Positions 57,346 to 64,000 of a stretch of 64,000 nucleotides of DNA are shown in pieces (position 1 is the first letter of the stretch; each line of letters begins with the position of its first letter). The stretch is from Microvirga vignae. GTDB taxonomy: Bacteria > Pseudomonadota > Alphaproteobacteria > Rhizobiales > Beijerinckiaceae. The notes beneath the pieces were generated by a model. The model searched no databases, was not told the DNA's origin, and saw nothing but the letters and a program-made list of their open reading frames with translations. The stretch lies in contig NZ_LCYG01000003.1 in the NCBI RefSeq assembly GCF_001017175.1, forward strand, positions 42,110 through 106,109, read 5' to 3'. Made by a program: the position numbers and the translations under genes.

Positions 57346-57443
57346 GATATGATCCCATAGCTGTTATGCGGCGGTTGATTAACGATGCCATAATCGAGCC
57401 ATGATTTGCGTTAGCTTGGCAAGACATTTAATGATGATTTACC

Positions 57444-57497
57444 TATCCACCTCTGCACATATTCTCACGTAGTTATTCATCTATGCAGAGGTGGATA
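57444..57497. repeat. 14-bp perfect inverted repeat in an A/T-rich setting
   Basis: TATCCACCTCTGCA / TGCAGAGGTGGATA separated by 26 A/T-rich bases. TATCCAC resembles part of a DnaA box (TTATCCACA). An operator, origin element or cruciform are all possible. Confidence 0.55.
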
Positions 57498-57652
57498 CTT
57501 TATTTACCTGAGTTGGTTCACGAAAAACTCTGTGTGATTCTGAAGACGCACAGGGAGTTGTTCTGACTGAGCCTCTGATGGCTCTACCCCCTTTGGACTC
57601 TTGATAGTGTTCTTCCTTACGAGCACGATCACTTGCGAGGAGAATCCGCCTT

Positions 57653-57678
57653 GAGCCCCAACCGGGGCTCTTTCTTTT
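57653..57678 (+). terminator. intrinsic terminator
   Basis: GAGCCCC-AACC-GGGGCTC followed by TTTCTTTT. No plus-strand gene is recognised upstream. Confidence 0.7.
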
Positions 57679-57679
57679 G

Positions 57680-57785
57680 GGGCAGTCCCGCTTCTTCAGC
57701 CTGTCGAATACCCGACCGTCTCCAAGGACCCAAGAGCACTATCACGAGGCTCCCCAGCCAGCGAGAAAGTTCGACCTTCGGCATT
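57680..57785 (-). pseudogene. decayed copy of the small gene at 57187-57345
   Basis: On the minus strand the DNA CGCTGGCTGGGGAG...GTGCTCTTGGGTCC...TATTCGACAGGCTGAAGAAG parallels CGCTGGATGGAAGA...ATGCTCTTGGGTGC...TCTTCGATAGGCCGGAGAAG in the gene at 57187, but the reading frame is broken. Confidence 0.3.
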
Positions 57786-58154
57786 ACCCACTGACCACAA
57801 AAATGGCTCCCGCAGGATTTGCCTGAAGGAGCCAGTGGTAAAACAGGGGGAGGAAACAGCTTTGAGGATATCACCGCCCGTCGGTGTTGATGTGCGGACG
57901 CGCACCTGAGGCACGGGCACTTTTCTTGGGGCACCCAAGAGTAGACCAAGACATGAGAAAGGGCCGCGCCTGAACTCTGATCCAGGTCTGCGGCCCTTGG
58001 CCCGCCGCCCCCACGGGAAGCCTATCGGTATCTGATTTGCTTCCTGTTCGAACAGCAGCCAAAGGGAGTAACGCTTTAGGGCTGTGCTGGTTCGCTGGTT
58101 TTCGTTTACTGTTGCTTATCAGCCATGATTTGCCCCTACGGCTGACCACTTGGG

Positions 58155-58180
58155 AGCGCCTTTACGGGCGCTTTTCTTTT
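58155..58180 (+). terminator. intrinsic terminator
   Basis: AGCGCC-TTTACG-GGCGCT followed by TTTCTTTT. It would end a plus-strand transcript entering from about 58020-58150, where only a doubtful short ORF exists. Confidence 0.7.
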
Positions 58181-58278
58181 GTCATCCGCACGCTCTTCCG
58201 CTCTGCCTCACTCACCCATGAAACGTAACGCAAAGTAATGCGTTGGCTCGTAACTGTCATTTACGAGGGCACGGAAAG

Positions 58279-58566
58279 ATGAAGAAGGTAACTTGGCTAT
58301 TAACGGCGGCGTTGATTGGATCAGGTATTGTCACTTCGACGCCTTCATTCGCTCAAGTCCAATTTGGTATTGGACCTGAAGGCCCGAGCATCCGGGTTGG
58401 ACCTGATGAACGCCGCTATGAACGTCGGTATATTGAACGCCGTCGTGTGTACGACGAGGATGATCTTGCGACAGGAAGTGTAAATCGCTGCCGAACCATG
58501 GTCATTCGTGAAGAGGATGAAGACGGCGACATAGTTACTCGCCGTGTGAGGCGTTGTCGCCAATAG
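58279..58566 (+). CDS. small secreted protein with one Cys-bounded repeat
   Basis: 95 residues from ATG 58279: a signal peptide (M-K-K-V-T-W-L-L..., cleavage after S-F-A near 25), a basic R-R-Y-E-R-R-Y-I-E-R-R-R region, then one 23-residue unit fitting C-x5-R-x5-G-x4-R-x-V-R-x-C at the very end. The same unit occurs twice in the protein at 4176. GGAAAG precedes the ATG. Function unknown. Confidence 0.65.
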   Translation: MKKVTWLLTAALIGSGIVTSTPSFAQVQFGIGPEGPSIRVGPDERRYERRYIERRRVYDEDDLATGSVNRCRTMVIREEDEDGDIVTRRVRRCRQ

Positions 58567-58640
58567 CTTGTTTCATCATGCGCTATTGAAAGGGTCTGAG
58601 AGGCGACATTCTAATCTCTCAGACCTTTCTTCGCGCCTTC

Positions 58641-59601
58641 TCAGGTTGCTGCTTTAGCCAACTTCTCTGCCATTTTTTCCGGCCTGAGGTGGGTGTATCG
58701 GCTCAACATCCTTGGGTCTCTATGACCACTGACAAGAGCAACCTCATGTGCGGTGAGGCCATACTCAAAGAACCGGGATACAGCTTCATGCCTTGGGTCA
58801 TGTAGCCTCAGGTCTTCCAAGCCAGCCGCACGGCATTGGGTGTAACCGGAAAGACCCGCTCATCCTTCCTCTCCAATGAGATAGCATCTCAACCGCCTTG
58901 GGTATCAGCGGGATCGTCCGAGGATGGCCGTTCTTGGTCTTGAGTATGCGGATGGTGAGAGCAGTCGGATCAACATCCTTCCATCGGATCGACGGAAGTT
59001 CACCCCGGCGCATCCCTGTCTCAATAGCAAGGGCGATCAATGGGCGAAGATACCACGCTGAGCCTAAATGGCGTCAGACAGTCGGGCATTGTCGCCTTCC
59101 TCAAGACGCCGTTCTCTTGGCTTGGAGTCGCTTGGTAGCTTGATTTGGTGGACTGGATTGGTCCAAATGGGGACGTTCCATTCAGTTCGCGCAATCTCAA
59201 AAAACATGGCGAAATATCATCAGTTCTCGTCGTACGGACGCTGGTTTAACCGCCTTCAAGCGGTCGTCTCGATAGCGGGTCACTGATGCGCCCGACAGAT
59301 GGTGAAGGCTGGTGTTAGCTATATCGTGACCAAGGAGCTGGCGAAGCCTCGATTGCTCAAACTTGGCTCCCCGCTTCCTAGGGGTGACTTCAAGTTCGTA
59401 CCTCCTGAGAAGGTCAGCCACTGTCATTCCCTTAAAGTCCCGGATCGTGACTGGAAGCTCAGCTCGGTCGATTTGCCTCTCTTTGTCCCTCGCGCATTCT
59501 GCGGCGTCAGCTCGATTTGAGAAGGATTTGGTAAGTGGCGGGAAGCCGTCTCGGCGTACTTGCACTTGCCAGGAAGAGCCGCGCTTGCGGATGGTCGCCA
59601 T
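58641..59601 (-). pseudogene. tyrosine site-specific integrase, broken
   Basis: The N-terminus starts at ATG 59601 (M-A-T-I-R-K-R-G-S-S-W-Q) with an arm-binding and a SAM-like core-binding domain. A first frameshift lies in a T-run at about 59196-59201, a second near 59070 (A-T-T-T-A-G), and a third lesion with lost codons near 58820. All catalytic residues can still be read across frames: Arg in T-G-M-R-R-G-E-L, H-D-P-R, S-G-H-R, and Tyr in S-R-Y-T-H-L. It sits inward of the tRNA-Arg copy at 59709, as expected for the enzyme that inserted the island. Confidence 0.85.
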
Positions 59602-59708
59602 AGGTTGTTTTCCGTTCAGCTGCGACAGGGCTGTGACGGATTGGGTTCCTCGGCTGTTTGGGAGGCTTAGCCTCTGTGCCAAATCCCTTGCTCTACAAGA
59701 GTTTAAGT

Positions 59709-59785
59709 TGGCGCACCCGACACGATTCGAACGTGTGACCTTTGCCTTCGGAGGGCAACGCTCTATCCAGCTGAGCTACGGGTGC
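59709..59785 (-). tRNA. tRNA-Arg(CCG), right copy
   Basis: Identical in all 77 bases to the copy at 52296-52372, with the same anticodon CCG and encoded CCA. Identity continues to 59787. The integrase remnant begins 108 bases beyond its 3' end. Its 5' flank (59786-59848) is duplicated, diverged, at 61192-61256. Confidence 0.95.
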
Positions 59786-59942
59786 TTCGAGGCTTTGGAC
59801 CTGATCTCTTCCCTACCTGATTAGGGTCTCCAAGACAACCTCTGACGAATAGGCCACATATCCGATCTGACTCAGGCCTTGGCACACAGCGGGTGAAGAG
59901 CGCCAAGGCCTCATTATGGCTGACTGCAAGGCGTTGCAGGCG

Positions 59943-60623
59943 CTAGGCTTCATCCGTGGCAGTCCGCTGCCGTATGACGTAACCCAGGGCCAGGACCAGG
60001 AAGGCTCCTGCAATGGCGCTCGGAATCTCCGCCTTGTGGTCGAGTTCCTGGCCAAGCTGACCTATGAGCCACGGGTCCGAGATCAGCATCTCACCGGCAA
60101 CCCAGCCTAGGAGAGCCGCTCCTGCCCAGACCAGAAGGGGCACGCGATCCAGAAGCGTCATAATGAGGGCGGCACCGGCCACGATGAGCGGAATCGAAAT
60201 CGCCAGTCCCAGAACGAGAAGGAAAGTCGAATCCTGTGCCACAGCCGCAATCGCCAAAACATTGTCGAGGCTCATGACGGCATCGGCGATCGCGACTGTC
60301 CATACGGCGTGCAACAAGCGATCCGTCTCCTTCACCGACCCTTCCTCGTCGTCGCCGGCAAGGAGCTTCACGGCAATCCAAAGAAGAAGCGCGCCGCCCA
60401 CAATCTTGAGGAAGGGCGTCGACAGGAGCGCCGCGACAAGAACCGTGAAGACGATCCGCAGGGCAACCGCCACGCCTGCGCCAAGAATCATCCCGATCCG
60501 ACGTTTGTCCTGTGGCAAGCCTCGGCACGCCAGGGCGATGACCACGGCATTGTCGCCAGACAGGATGACGTTGATCCAGATGATCCCAAGAACTTTGAGA
60601 ATTTGAGGGAGAAAGGCTTCCAT
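59943..60623 (-). CDS. TerC family integral membrane protein (YjbE-like)
   Basis: A 226-residue protein with about seven hydrophobic helices. The two TerC signature acidic sites are visible: L-S-G-D-N-A-V near 21-27 and M-S-L-D-N-V-L-A-I near 117-125. The family is linked to manganese efflux and to tellurium resistance loci. No manganese (yybP-ykoY) riboswitch could be read upstream. It lies alone between two tRNA-Arg-derived sequences and may have arrived with them. Confidence 0.85.
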   Translation of the reverse strand: MEAFLPQILKVLGIIWINVILSGDNAVVIALACRGLPQDKRRIGMILGAGVAVALRIVFTVLVAALLSTPFLKIVGGALLLWIAVKLLAGDDEEGSVKETDRLLHAVWTVAIADAVMSLDNVLAIAAVAQDSTFLLVLGLAISIPLIVAGAALIMTLLDRVPLLVWAGAALLGWVAGEMLISDPWLIGQLGQELDHKAEIPSAIAGAFLVLALGYVIRQRTATDEA

Positions 60624-60807
60624 ATTCGAGAACTTGATTGATGTTCAGGAAAGGCAGGGTGCTTGGCGCTCCTTGCAGGCCGCAAGAACCCGGCTGCAGT
60701 GATTGGCCCGTGCTTCAAAGCTGTTCCTGAAAGACAGAAAGGGGCGCTTCTTTCAAGAAGCGCGCGGCAATCGACCGGAAGCCGTCGAAGCTGCTTCCAG
60801 AATAGGC

Positions 60808-61164
60808 TCAGAGCCAGAGTCCCGGTGGGCCTGTTGCGTGCGGAGCTCCGAGAAGATGGGCTGGAAGGACCGCGTCTGGAACGACCTGGCGGATGCCCTG
60901 CCCGTTCACGCCAAGGATCGGACGGCAGAGGATATTCGGCAGAATGAGAGCGTCTGGGCCACCCTCCCCGCCGCTCCGCCCATCCCGGCAAGTCTCCGGG
61001 TCCGTCTCTCCGTTGTCGGGCGGATCCGACAGCGAGAGGGTTTCTTCGAGCTGGAACGGGAAGGAGCTCTCAAGACCCGCATCCCCGATGGCGGGAAGCC
61101 ACGCCAGGAACAGCAATCCAAGCAGCGCCTGCACGAGAAGGAGGAAAATGCGAGGTCGGGCCAC
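60808..61164 (-). CDS. doubtful secreted protein reading out of the tRNA fragment
   Basis: A 118-codon frame from GTG 61164 begins A-R-P-R-I-F-L-L-L-V-Q-A-L-L, like a signal peptide, then becomes low-complexity. The GTG lies at the edge of the partial tRNA copy and no Shine-Dalgarno is seen, so the true 5' end may have been cut off. The opposite strand is also open; coding is uncertain. Confidence 0.3.
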   Translation of the reverse strand: MARPRIFLLLVQALLGLLFLAWLPAIGDAGLESSFPFQLEETLSLSDPPDNGETDPETCRDGRSGGEGGPDALILPNILCRPILGVNGQGIRQVVPDAVLPAHLLGAPHATGPPGLWL

Positions 61165-61256
61165 CGCTCTATCCAGCTGAGCTACGGGTGCTTGAGGTCT
61201 CCGGTCTGATCTCTTCCCTACCTGATTAAGGGCTCCAAGACAATCTCTGAAGGCAG
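61164..61256. repeat. partial tRNA-Arg copy with duplicated 5' flank
   Basis: 61165-61191 is identical to the 5' portion of the tRNA-Arg genes (through the D-arm to the start of the anticodon stem). The next ~65 bases (CTGATCTCTTCCCTACCTGA and on) match the 5' flank of the copy at 59709 with several differences. The T-arm and 3' end are missing, so it is not a functional tRNA. Confidence 0.8.
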
Positions 61257-61276
61257 AGCCGTCGAGCCGTCGCGAT

Positions 61277-62026
61277 TTAAGCGGTTCTGGCTGGCGGCAG
61301 GATCAGCGCCAGATCGGCCTCGGTCAGGAGTCTAAACTGGCCGGGCTCTAGATCCCCGGGCAGGGCCAGATCTCCGATCCTGTCACGATGCAGGGCCGTC
61401 ACGTGGTTGCCGACGGCCGCGAACATGCGACGGACTTGGTGATAGCGCCCCTCCGCAATCGTGAGATAGGCGCTTGTGCCCGAGAGCGCCTCCATCGTGG
61501 CCGGCAGGAGCGGCTTGTCCTCTCCCTCCAGCATCAGCGTGCCGGCGGAGAAGATCTCCGCCTCGTCACCACGCAATGGGCGATCGAGAGTCACGTGGTA
61601 GCGCTTGGAGATGTTAGCGCGGGGCGAGATGATCCGGTGCAGCAGATTGCCGTCATCGGTCATCAGCAGAAGGCCCGAGGTTTCCTTGTCGAGCCGGCCG
61701 ATGGTGGAGATCGCCGGATCGCGACGGCGCCAGCGCTCGGGCAGCAGACCATAGACGATGGGCCCCGCCTCCTTGTGCGAACAGGTCACGCCGAGAGGCT
61801 TGTGCAGCATCAGCGCGAGACCGGGCGGCGGATCGAGCGGCTTGCCGCGGATGAACATACGCTCCGAGAGGTCGCGGGTCACGACGATCCGGTCATCCGC
61901 ATCCTCAACGGTCTCGCCATCGAGCGTGACGAGACCGGCATGGACGAGTTGCTGCACCTCGCGGCGCGAGCCATAGCCCATATTGGCGAGCAGCCGGTCG
62001 AGACGAAGCGTAGGAGCCTTGCTCAT
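61277..62026 (-). CDS. rsuA: 16S rRNA pseudouridine synthase, RsuA type
   Basis: A 249-residue RsuA/RluB-family enzyme: an N-terminal S4 RNA-binding domain (L-R-L-D-R-L-L-A-N-M-G-Y-G-S-R-R) and a catalytic domain with the nucleophile D113 in G-R-L-D-K-E-T-S-G-L-L. RsuA modifies U516 of 16S rRNA. RluB, RluE and RluF share the fold, and size plus S4 domain favour RsuA. Starts inside the stop of the RsmC-type gene (4-base overlap). Confidence 0.82.
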   Translation of the reverse strand: MSKAPTLRLDRLLANMGYGSRREVQQLVHAGLVTLDGETVEDADDRIVVTRDLSERMFIRGKPLDPPPGLALMLHKPLGVTCSHKEAGPIVYGLLPERWRRRDPAISTIGRLDKETSGLLLMTDDGNLLHRIISPRANISKRYHVTLDRPLRGDEAEIFSAGTLMLEGEDKPLLPATMEALSGTSAYLTIAEGRYHQVRRMFAAVGNHVTALHRDRIGDLALPGDLEPGQFRLLTEADLALILPPARTA

Positions 62027-62952
62027 TTCTGGGCCTCGTAGATCTTGTATCCGGCAGCCTCGATTTTTGAGGTCACGCGCTTGAACAGAGGCTTCAGCAC
62101 GCCCTCGTAGGGCAGGTGGCGGTTGGCGACGAGCCAGAGCACGCCGCCCGAACGCAAGGCCTCGGCGGCCTTGCGGATGAAGCTCTGACCCAAGCTCTGA
62201 TCCTCGGCGCCGCCATCATGGAAAGGCGGGTTCATCACCACGAAATCGAAGCCGCTGAGACGCACGCCACTGCGCACATCCCCCCAGCGGATATCGGCCC
62301 GGGTGTCCTCGACATTGCGCCTGGCCATCTCGGTGGCGCGACGGTCGATGTCGAGCATCACCAGATGCTCGACCTTCGGAGAGGCGAGGATTGCGCGGGA
62401 AAGAATGCCAATACCGCAGCCGAAATCCGCGCCCTTTCCACTGAGAGAAGGCAAGTTCTCCTTGAGAAGAGCGCTGCCGGGATCCAGGCGGTTCCAGCTG
62501 AACACGCCGGGCTGGGTCCACAACCGAAGCGCTGCGTCGAAGCGCGGCGCACCCTCGGCGACAGCCTCCTCGATTCCGATGAGTTGGCTGGGCCGCTCGC
62601 AGGTGCAGATGCGATAGTGGCGGCGGGAGGTTTCGTTCACTGCGCAGCCAAAGCCCTTCAGCTCCTTGGCAAGACGCGATCCGCCCTTGTCCTTGGGTGC
62701 AAGGACCGTGAGCACGCCGCCAGGAACCAGCGCCTTCAGGGCCAGAGCGACGGCGTAGCGCCGCTCCACGGTGCCGGGAGGAGCGAGCACCACGATTTCT
62801 GTCAGGGAGCCTTCCGCCTGATCCTCCAGCTTTCCGGAGCCTGGGATCAGGGGCGAGAACTGGGTGCTGCCGGCCGGCGCTGCGGCCAGTTCTGCCGGTG
62901 GCGTTCCATAGACGCCAGTTGATGTGATGTCTTGCAAAGCTGCTCGGTCCAC
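62023..62952 (-). CDS. class I SAM-dependent methyltransferase, RsmC-like
   Basis: A 309-residue protein with the two-domain RsmC/RlmG layout: a degenerate N-terminal methyltransferase-like half, then an active half with D-F-G-C-G-I-G-I-L as SAM motif I and N-P-P-F-H at 241-245, the signature of exocyclic-amine methyltransferases. It probably methylates a guanine N2 in 16S rRNA. Coupled by a 4-base overlap with the pseudouridine synthase gene, so the two form an rRNA-modification pair. Confidence 0.8.
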   Translation of the reverse strand: MDRAALQDITSTGVYGTPPAELAAAPAGSTQFSPLIPGSGKLEDQAEGSLTEIVVLAPPGTVERRYAVALALKALVPGGVLTVLAPKDKGGSRLAKELKGFGCAVNETSRRHYRICTCERPSQLIGIEEAVAEGAPRFDAALRLWTQPGVFSWNRLDPGSALLKENLPSLSGKGADFGCGIGILSRAILASPKVEHLVMLDIDRRATEMARRNVEDTRADIRWGDVRSGVRLSGFDFVVMNPPFHDGGAEDQSLGQSFIRKAAEALRSGGVLWLVANRHLPYEGVLKPLFKRVTSKIEAAGYKIYEAQK

Positions 62953-63030
62953 GCTGAACGAGCCGTGTTCTTATTATGCCAGGGCCTGGAAGGTAAGTCT
63001 CAAAGGATCGGCGGTATCCGGAACATCGCC

Positions 63031-63252
63031 TCAATGTGTCGAAAGAGGCTTCGGCCTGGCGGAAACAGCCCGGATTTCTGATTCTCCGACGGCGCGCTGA
63101 GTGCCGGTCGTCGTGTGCCTGATTCTGTAGCCGAACTCGCCGTTGGTGCTTTCCGGCATGAGGCGGACGATCTCGTAAACGCCGTCCGTCCGATCAGCGA
63201 AGCGTGTTCCAGCAGAGTGGACCAGCTGGCCCAAGGCGTATTTGTGGCTCAT
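63031..63252 (-). CDS. short conserved hypothetical protein
   Basis: 73 residues from ATG 63252 with a strong AGGAGG 6 bases upstream. F-A-D-R-T-D-G-V-Y-E-I-V-R-L-M-P and F-G-Y-R-I-R suggest a small SH3-like barrel seen in many Hyphomicrobiales hypotheticals. Function unknown. Confidence 0.65.
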   Translation of the reverse strand: MSHKYALGQLVHSAGTRFADRTDGVYEIVRLMPESTNGEFGYRIRHTTTGTQRAVGESEIRAVSARPKPLSTH

Positions 63253-63272
63253 GAAAGCCTCCTGTGTGACGG

Positions 63273-63536
63273 TCAATTGAGAGACATCGACCTGGGTAGA
63301 GTGTGAGCCCTGATCGGCAGGGTGTGCTCGACTTCCGCGTCGATGTCCTGGTCGATGATTTCGGCCAGCACCATCGTGTCATCGGCCCCCATGGCACTGG
63401 CGGGATAGATCTGGAACTCGCTGTTGCTCTCGACGACGATGGCGTCGCGACCGAACCGCAGCACGCAATTGGTCTGGCGCATGAGCCATTCCGGCACCAA
63501 GTCGCCAGCCTCGAACGTCCAAGTCTTTTCAGGCAT
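63273..63536 (-). CDS. short conserved hypothetical protein
   Basis: 87 residues from ATG 63536, with AAAGG 9 bases upstream. No domain is recognised. It starts P-E-K-T-W-T-F-E-A-G-D-L-V-P-E-W and is acidic overall. Twenty bases upstream of the gene ending at 63031, so the two are probably cotranscribed. Confidence 0.6.
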   Translation of the reverse strand: MPEKTWTFEAGDLVPEWLMRQTNCVLRFGRDAIVVESNSEFQIYPASAMGADDTMVLAEIIDQDIDAEVEHTLPIRAHTLPRSMSLN

Positions 63537-63578
63537 CGTGAACCTTTGCTGGGCTGACATCCTCAGCCGGAGCGCCGC

Positions 63579-63857
63579 TTAGCGGCGGCGAAATTGCGGA
63601 CGGCGTGCACCTGCCGGACGGGGAGCGCCCGATCCACTGTCCTTGTGGCGGAAGATGAGCCTGCCCTTGTCGAGATCATAGGGCGACATCTCGACGGTGA
63701 CGCGGTCGCCAGCCAGCGTCTTGATACGGTTCTTCTTCATCTTGCCAGCCGTGTAGGCGACGATCTCGTGACCGCTCTCAAGCTTCACGCGATAGCGGGC
63801 ATCCGGCAGGATTTCGATGACTTCGCCTTCGAACGTGATCAGTTCTTCCTTGGCCAT
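63579..63857 (-). CDS. infA: translation initiation factor IF-1
   Basis: A 92-residue OB-fold protein that binds the ribosomal A site during initiation. [13 protein letters not shown], then [13 protein letters not shown] and [10 protein letters not shown]. About 20 residues longer than E. coli IF-1 because of a basic Arg/Pro tail, a length usual in alphaproteobacteria. AGGAA lies 7 bases before ATG. Confidence 0.93.
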   Translation of the reverse strand: MAKEELITFEGEVIEILPDARYRVKLESGHEIVAYTAGKMKKNRIKTLAGDRVTVEMSPYDLDKGRLIFRHKDSGSGAPRPAGARRPQFRRR

Positions 63858-63881
63858 TGATAAATTCCTGTATGTGAAAAC

Positions 63882-63909
63882 AAAAAAGCCGCTCCCGAAG
63901 GGCGGCTTT
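63882..63909 (-). terminator. intrinsic terminator of the gene entering from the right
   Basis: AAAGCCGC / GCGGCTTT arms with a CCCGAAGGG-type inner stem. On the minus strand the hairpin is followed by TTTTTTG. Ends the gene whose stop is at 63956. Confidence 0.85.
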
Positions 63910-63955
63910 GCCAGGCAGCGTGGGACGCCACGCCGCCTGATGATGAGATGGGCTT

Positions 63956-64000
63956 TTAAGCCGTCTGGATGTTGTTGACGGCGACCTTGCCGGAGCGGCG
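63956..64000 (-). CDS. C-terminal end of a small protein, possibly a cold-shock protein
   Basis: Only 14 codons are in the window: [14 protein letters not shown], then TAA. The D-R-R-S-G-K-x-x-A-x-N type ending resembles alphaproteobacterial CspA proteins, and a terminator follows. Too short for certainty. Confidence 0.4.
   Translation of the reverse strand, partial: RRSGKVAVNNIQTA

Larger units (their letters stand above)
57346..58278. other. long island spacer with hairpins
   Basis: No convincing gene. It contains the inverted repeat at 57444-57497, two plus-strand intrinsic terminators (57653-57678 and 58155-58180) and a decayed copy of the small gene at 57187. The terminators suggest one or two short plus-strand transcripts, coding or not, that cannot be defined here. 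Confidence 0.55.
52373..59708. mobile_element. decayed integrative element between two tRNA-Arg copies
   Basis: A 7.3-kb segment with visibly lower GC than the flanks (27 of 60 bases in 54901-54960). It is bounded by identical 79-bp tRNA-containing direct repeats, with a ruined tyrosine integrase reading inward from the right end, 108 bases from the tRNA. Content is short orphan genes and fragments. No capsid, conjugation, replication or defence genes remain. Confidence 0.8.

Noticed and set aside
52373..59708. Prophage, defence island or CRISPR array
   Set aside because: No capsid, terminase, portal, restriction, toxin-antitoxin, cas or regularly spaced repeats can be read; only an integrase remnant and small genes remain.
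60624..60800. Manganese (yybP-ykoY) riboswitch before the TerC gene
   Set aside because: The conserved loop sequences could not be found; only ordinary hairpins are present.
60703..61209. 168-codon plus-strand frame beside the TerC gene
   Set aside because: No start signal, no family pattern, and it reads through the partial tRNA copy.

Overview
The window looks like a chromosomal stretch of a GC-rich alphaproteobacterium of the Hyphomicrobiales (Rhizobiales), perhaps near Microvirga, Methylobacteriaceae or Bosea. This is inferred from the gene families (a 92-residue IF-1, a TrxB-like ferredoxin reductase, NepR-like, PilZ and DUF6894-type proteins, an Frc-type sugar ABC system) and from dense dispersed intergenic palindromes. 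No rRNA or species marker is present, so the genus is a guess.

Layout. 1-4.5 kb: the end of an ABC ATPase gene, a ferredoxin and its reductase, an allantoate/carbamoyl amidohydrolase, two acetyltransferases and a small secreted protein. 4.5-11 kb: a histidine-ammonia-lyase-type enzyme and a complete glycerol-3-phosphate uptake operon (ugpB, A, E, C). 11-18.5 kb: a lysine-catabolism locus (Lrp regulator and FAD oxidoreductase, divergent from lysine 6-dehydrogenase, aminoadipate-semialdehyde dehydrogenase and a TPP enzyme). 18.5-20.1 kb: isochorismatase-fold hydrolase and transaldolase. 20.4-26 kb: a LysR regulator divergent from a valine-degradation run (mmsA, acyl-CoA dehydrogenase, two small membrane proteins, mmsB). 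26-38.7 kb: housekeeping and orphan genes including a GTP cyclohydrolase II with a long N-terminal extension, a DASS-type transporter, a CAP-domain lipoprotein, a BaiN-like flavoprotein and recQ. 38.7-51 kb: a nearly complete inositol system with an ABC importer, an RpiR-type regulator, iolG, a fused iolC, iolD, iolE and iolB. The methylmalonate-semialdehyde step is missing here and could be supplied by mmsA at 21.5 kb.

52.3-59.8 kb is a decayed genomic island. It lies between two identical 79-bp copies containing a complete tRNA-Arg(CCG) gene. A tyrosine integrase broken by at least three lesions sits next to the right copy. The island has visibly lower GC than its surroundings and holds only small or broken genes: a receiver domain lacking the phospho-Asp, an RNase HI tail, tandem orphan paralogs, a helix-hairpin-helix protein, DUF6894, DUF551, a NepR-like protein and a small secreted protein. 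A third, partial tRNA-Arg copy with its flank lies at 61.2 kb, beyond a TerC gene. From 61.3 kb to the end are core genes: an RsuA-type pseudouridine synthase, an RsmC-type methyltransferase, two short conserved proteins, infA and the end of a small gene, possibly a cold-shock protein.

Two kinds of dispersed repeat fill most intergenic spaces. One family of palindromes has TAG or CTAG at its edges, and at eight gene ends this TAG is the stop codon of the flanking gene. In the inositol locus, three A/T-rich GAA-N6-TTC palindromes in the two regulatory intergenic regions are good candidates for the regulator's binding site.
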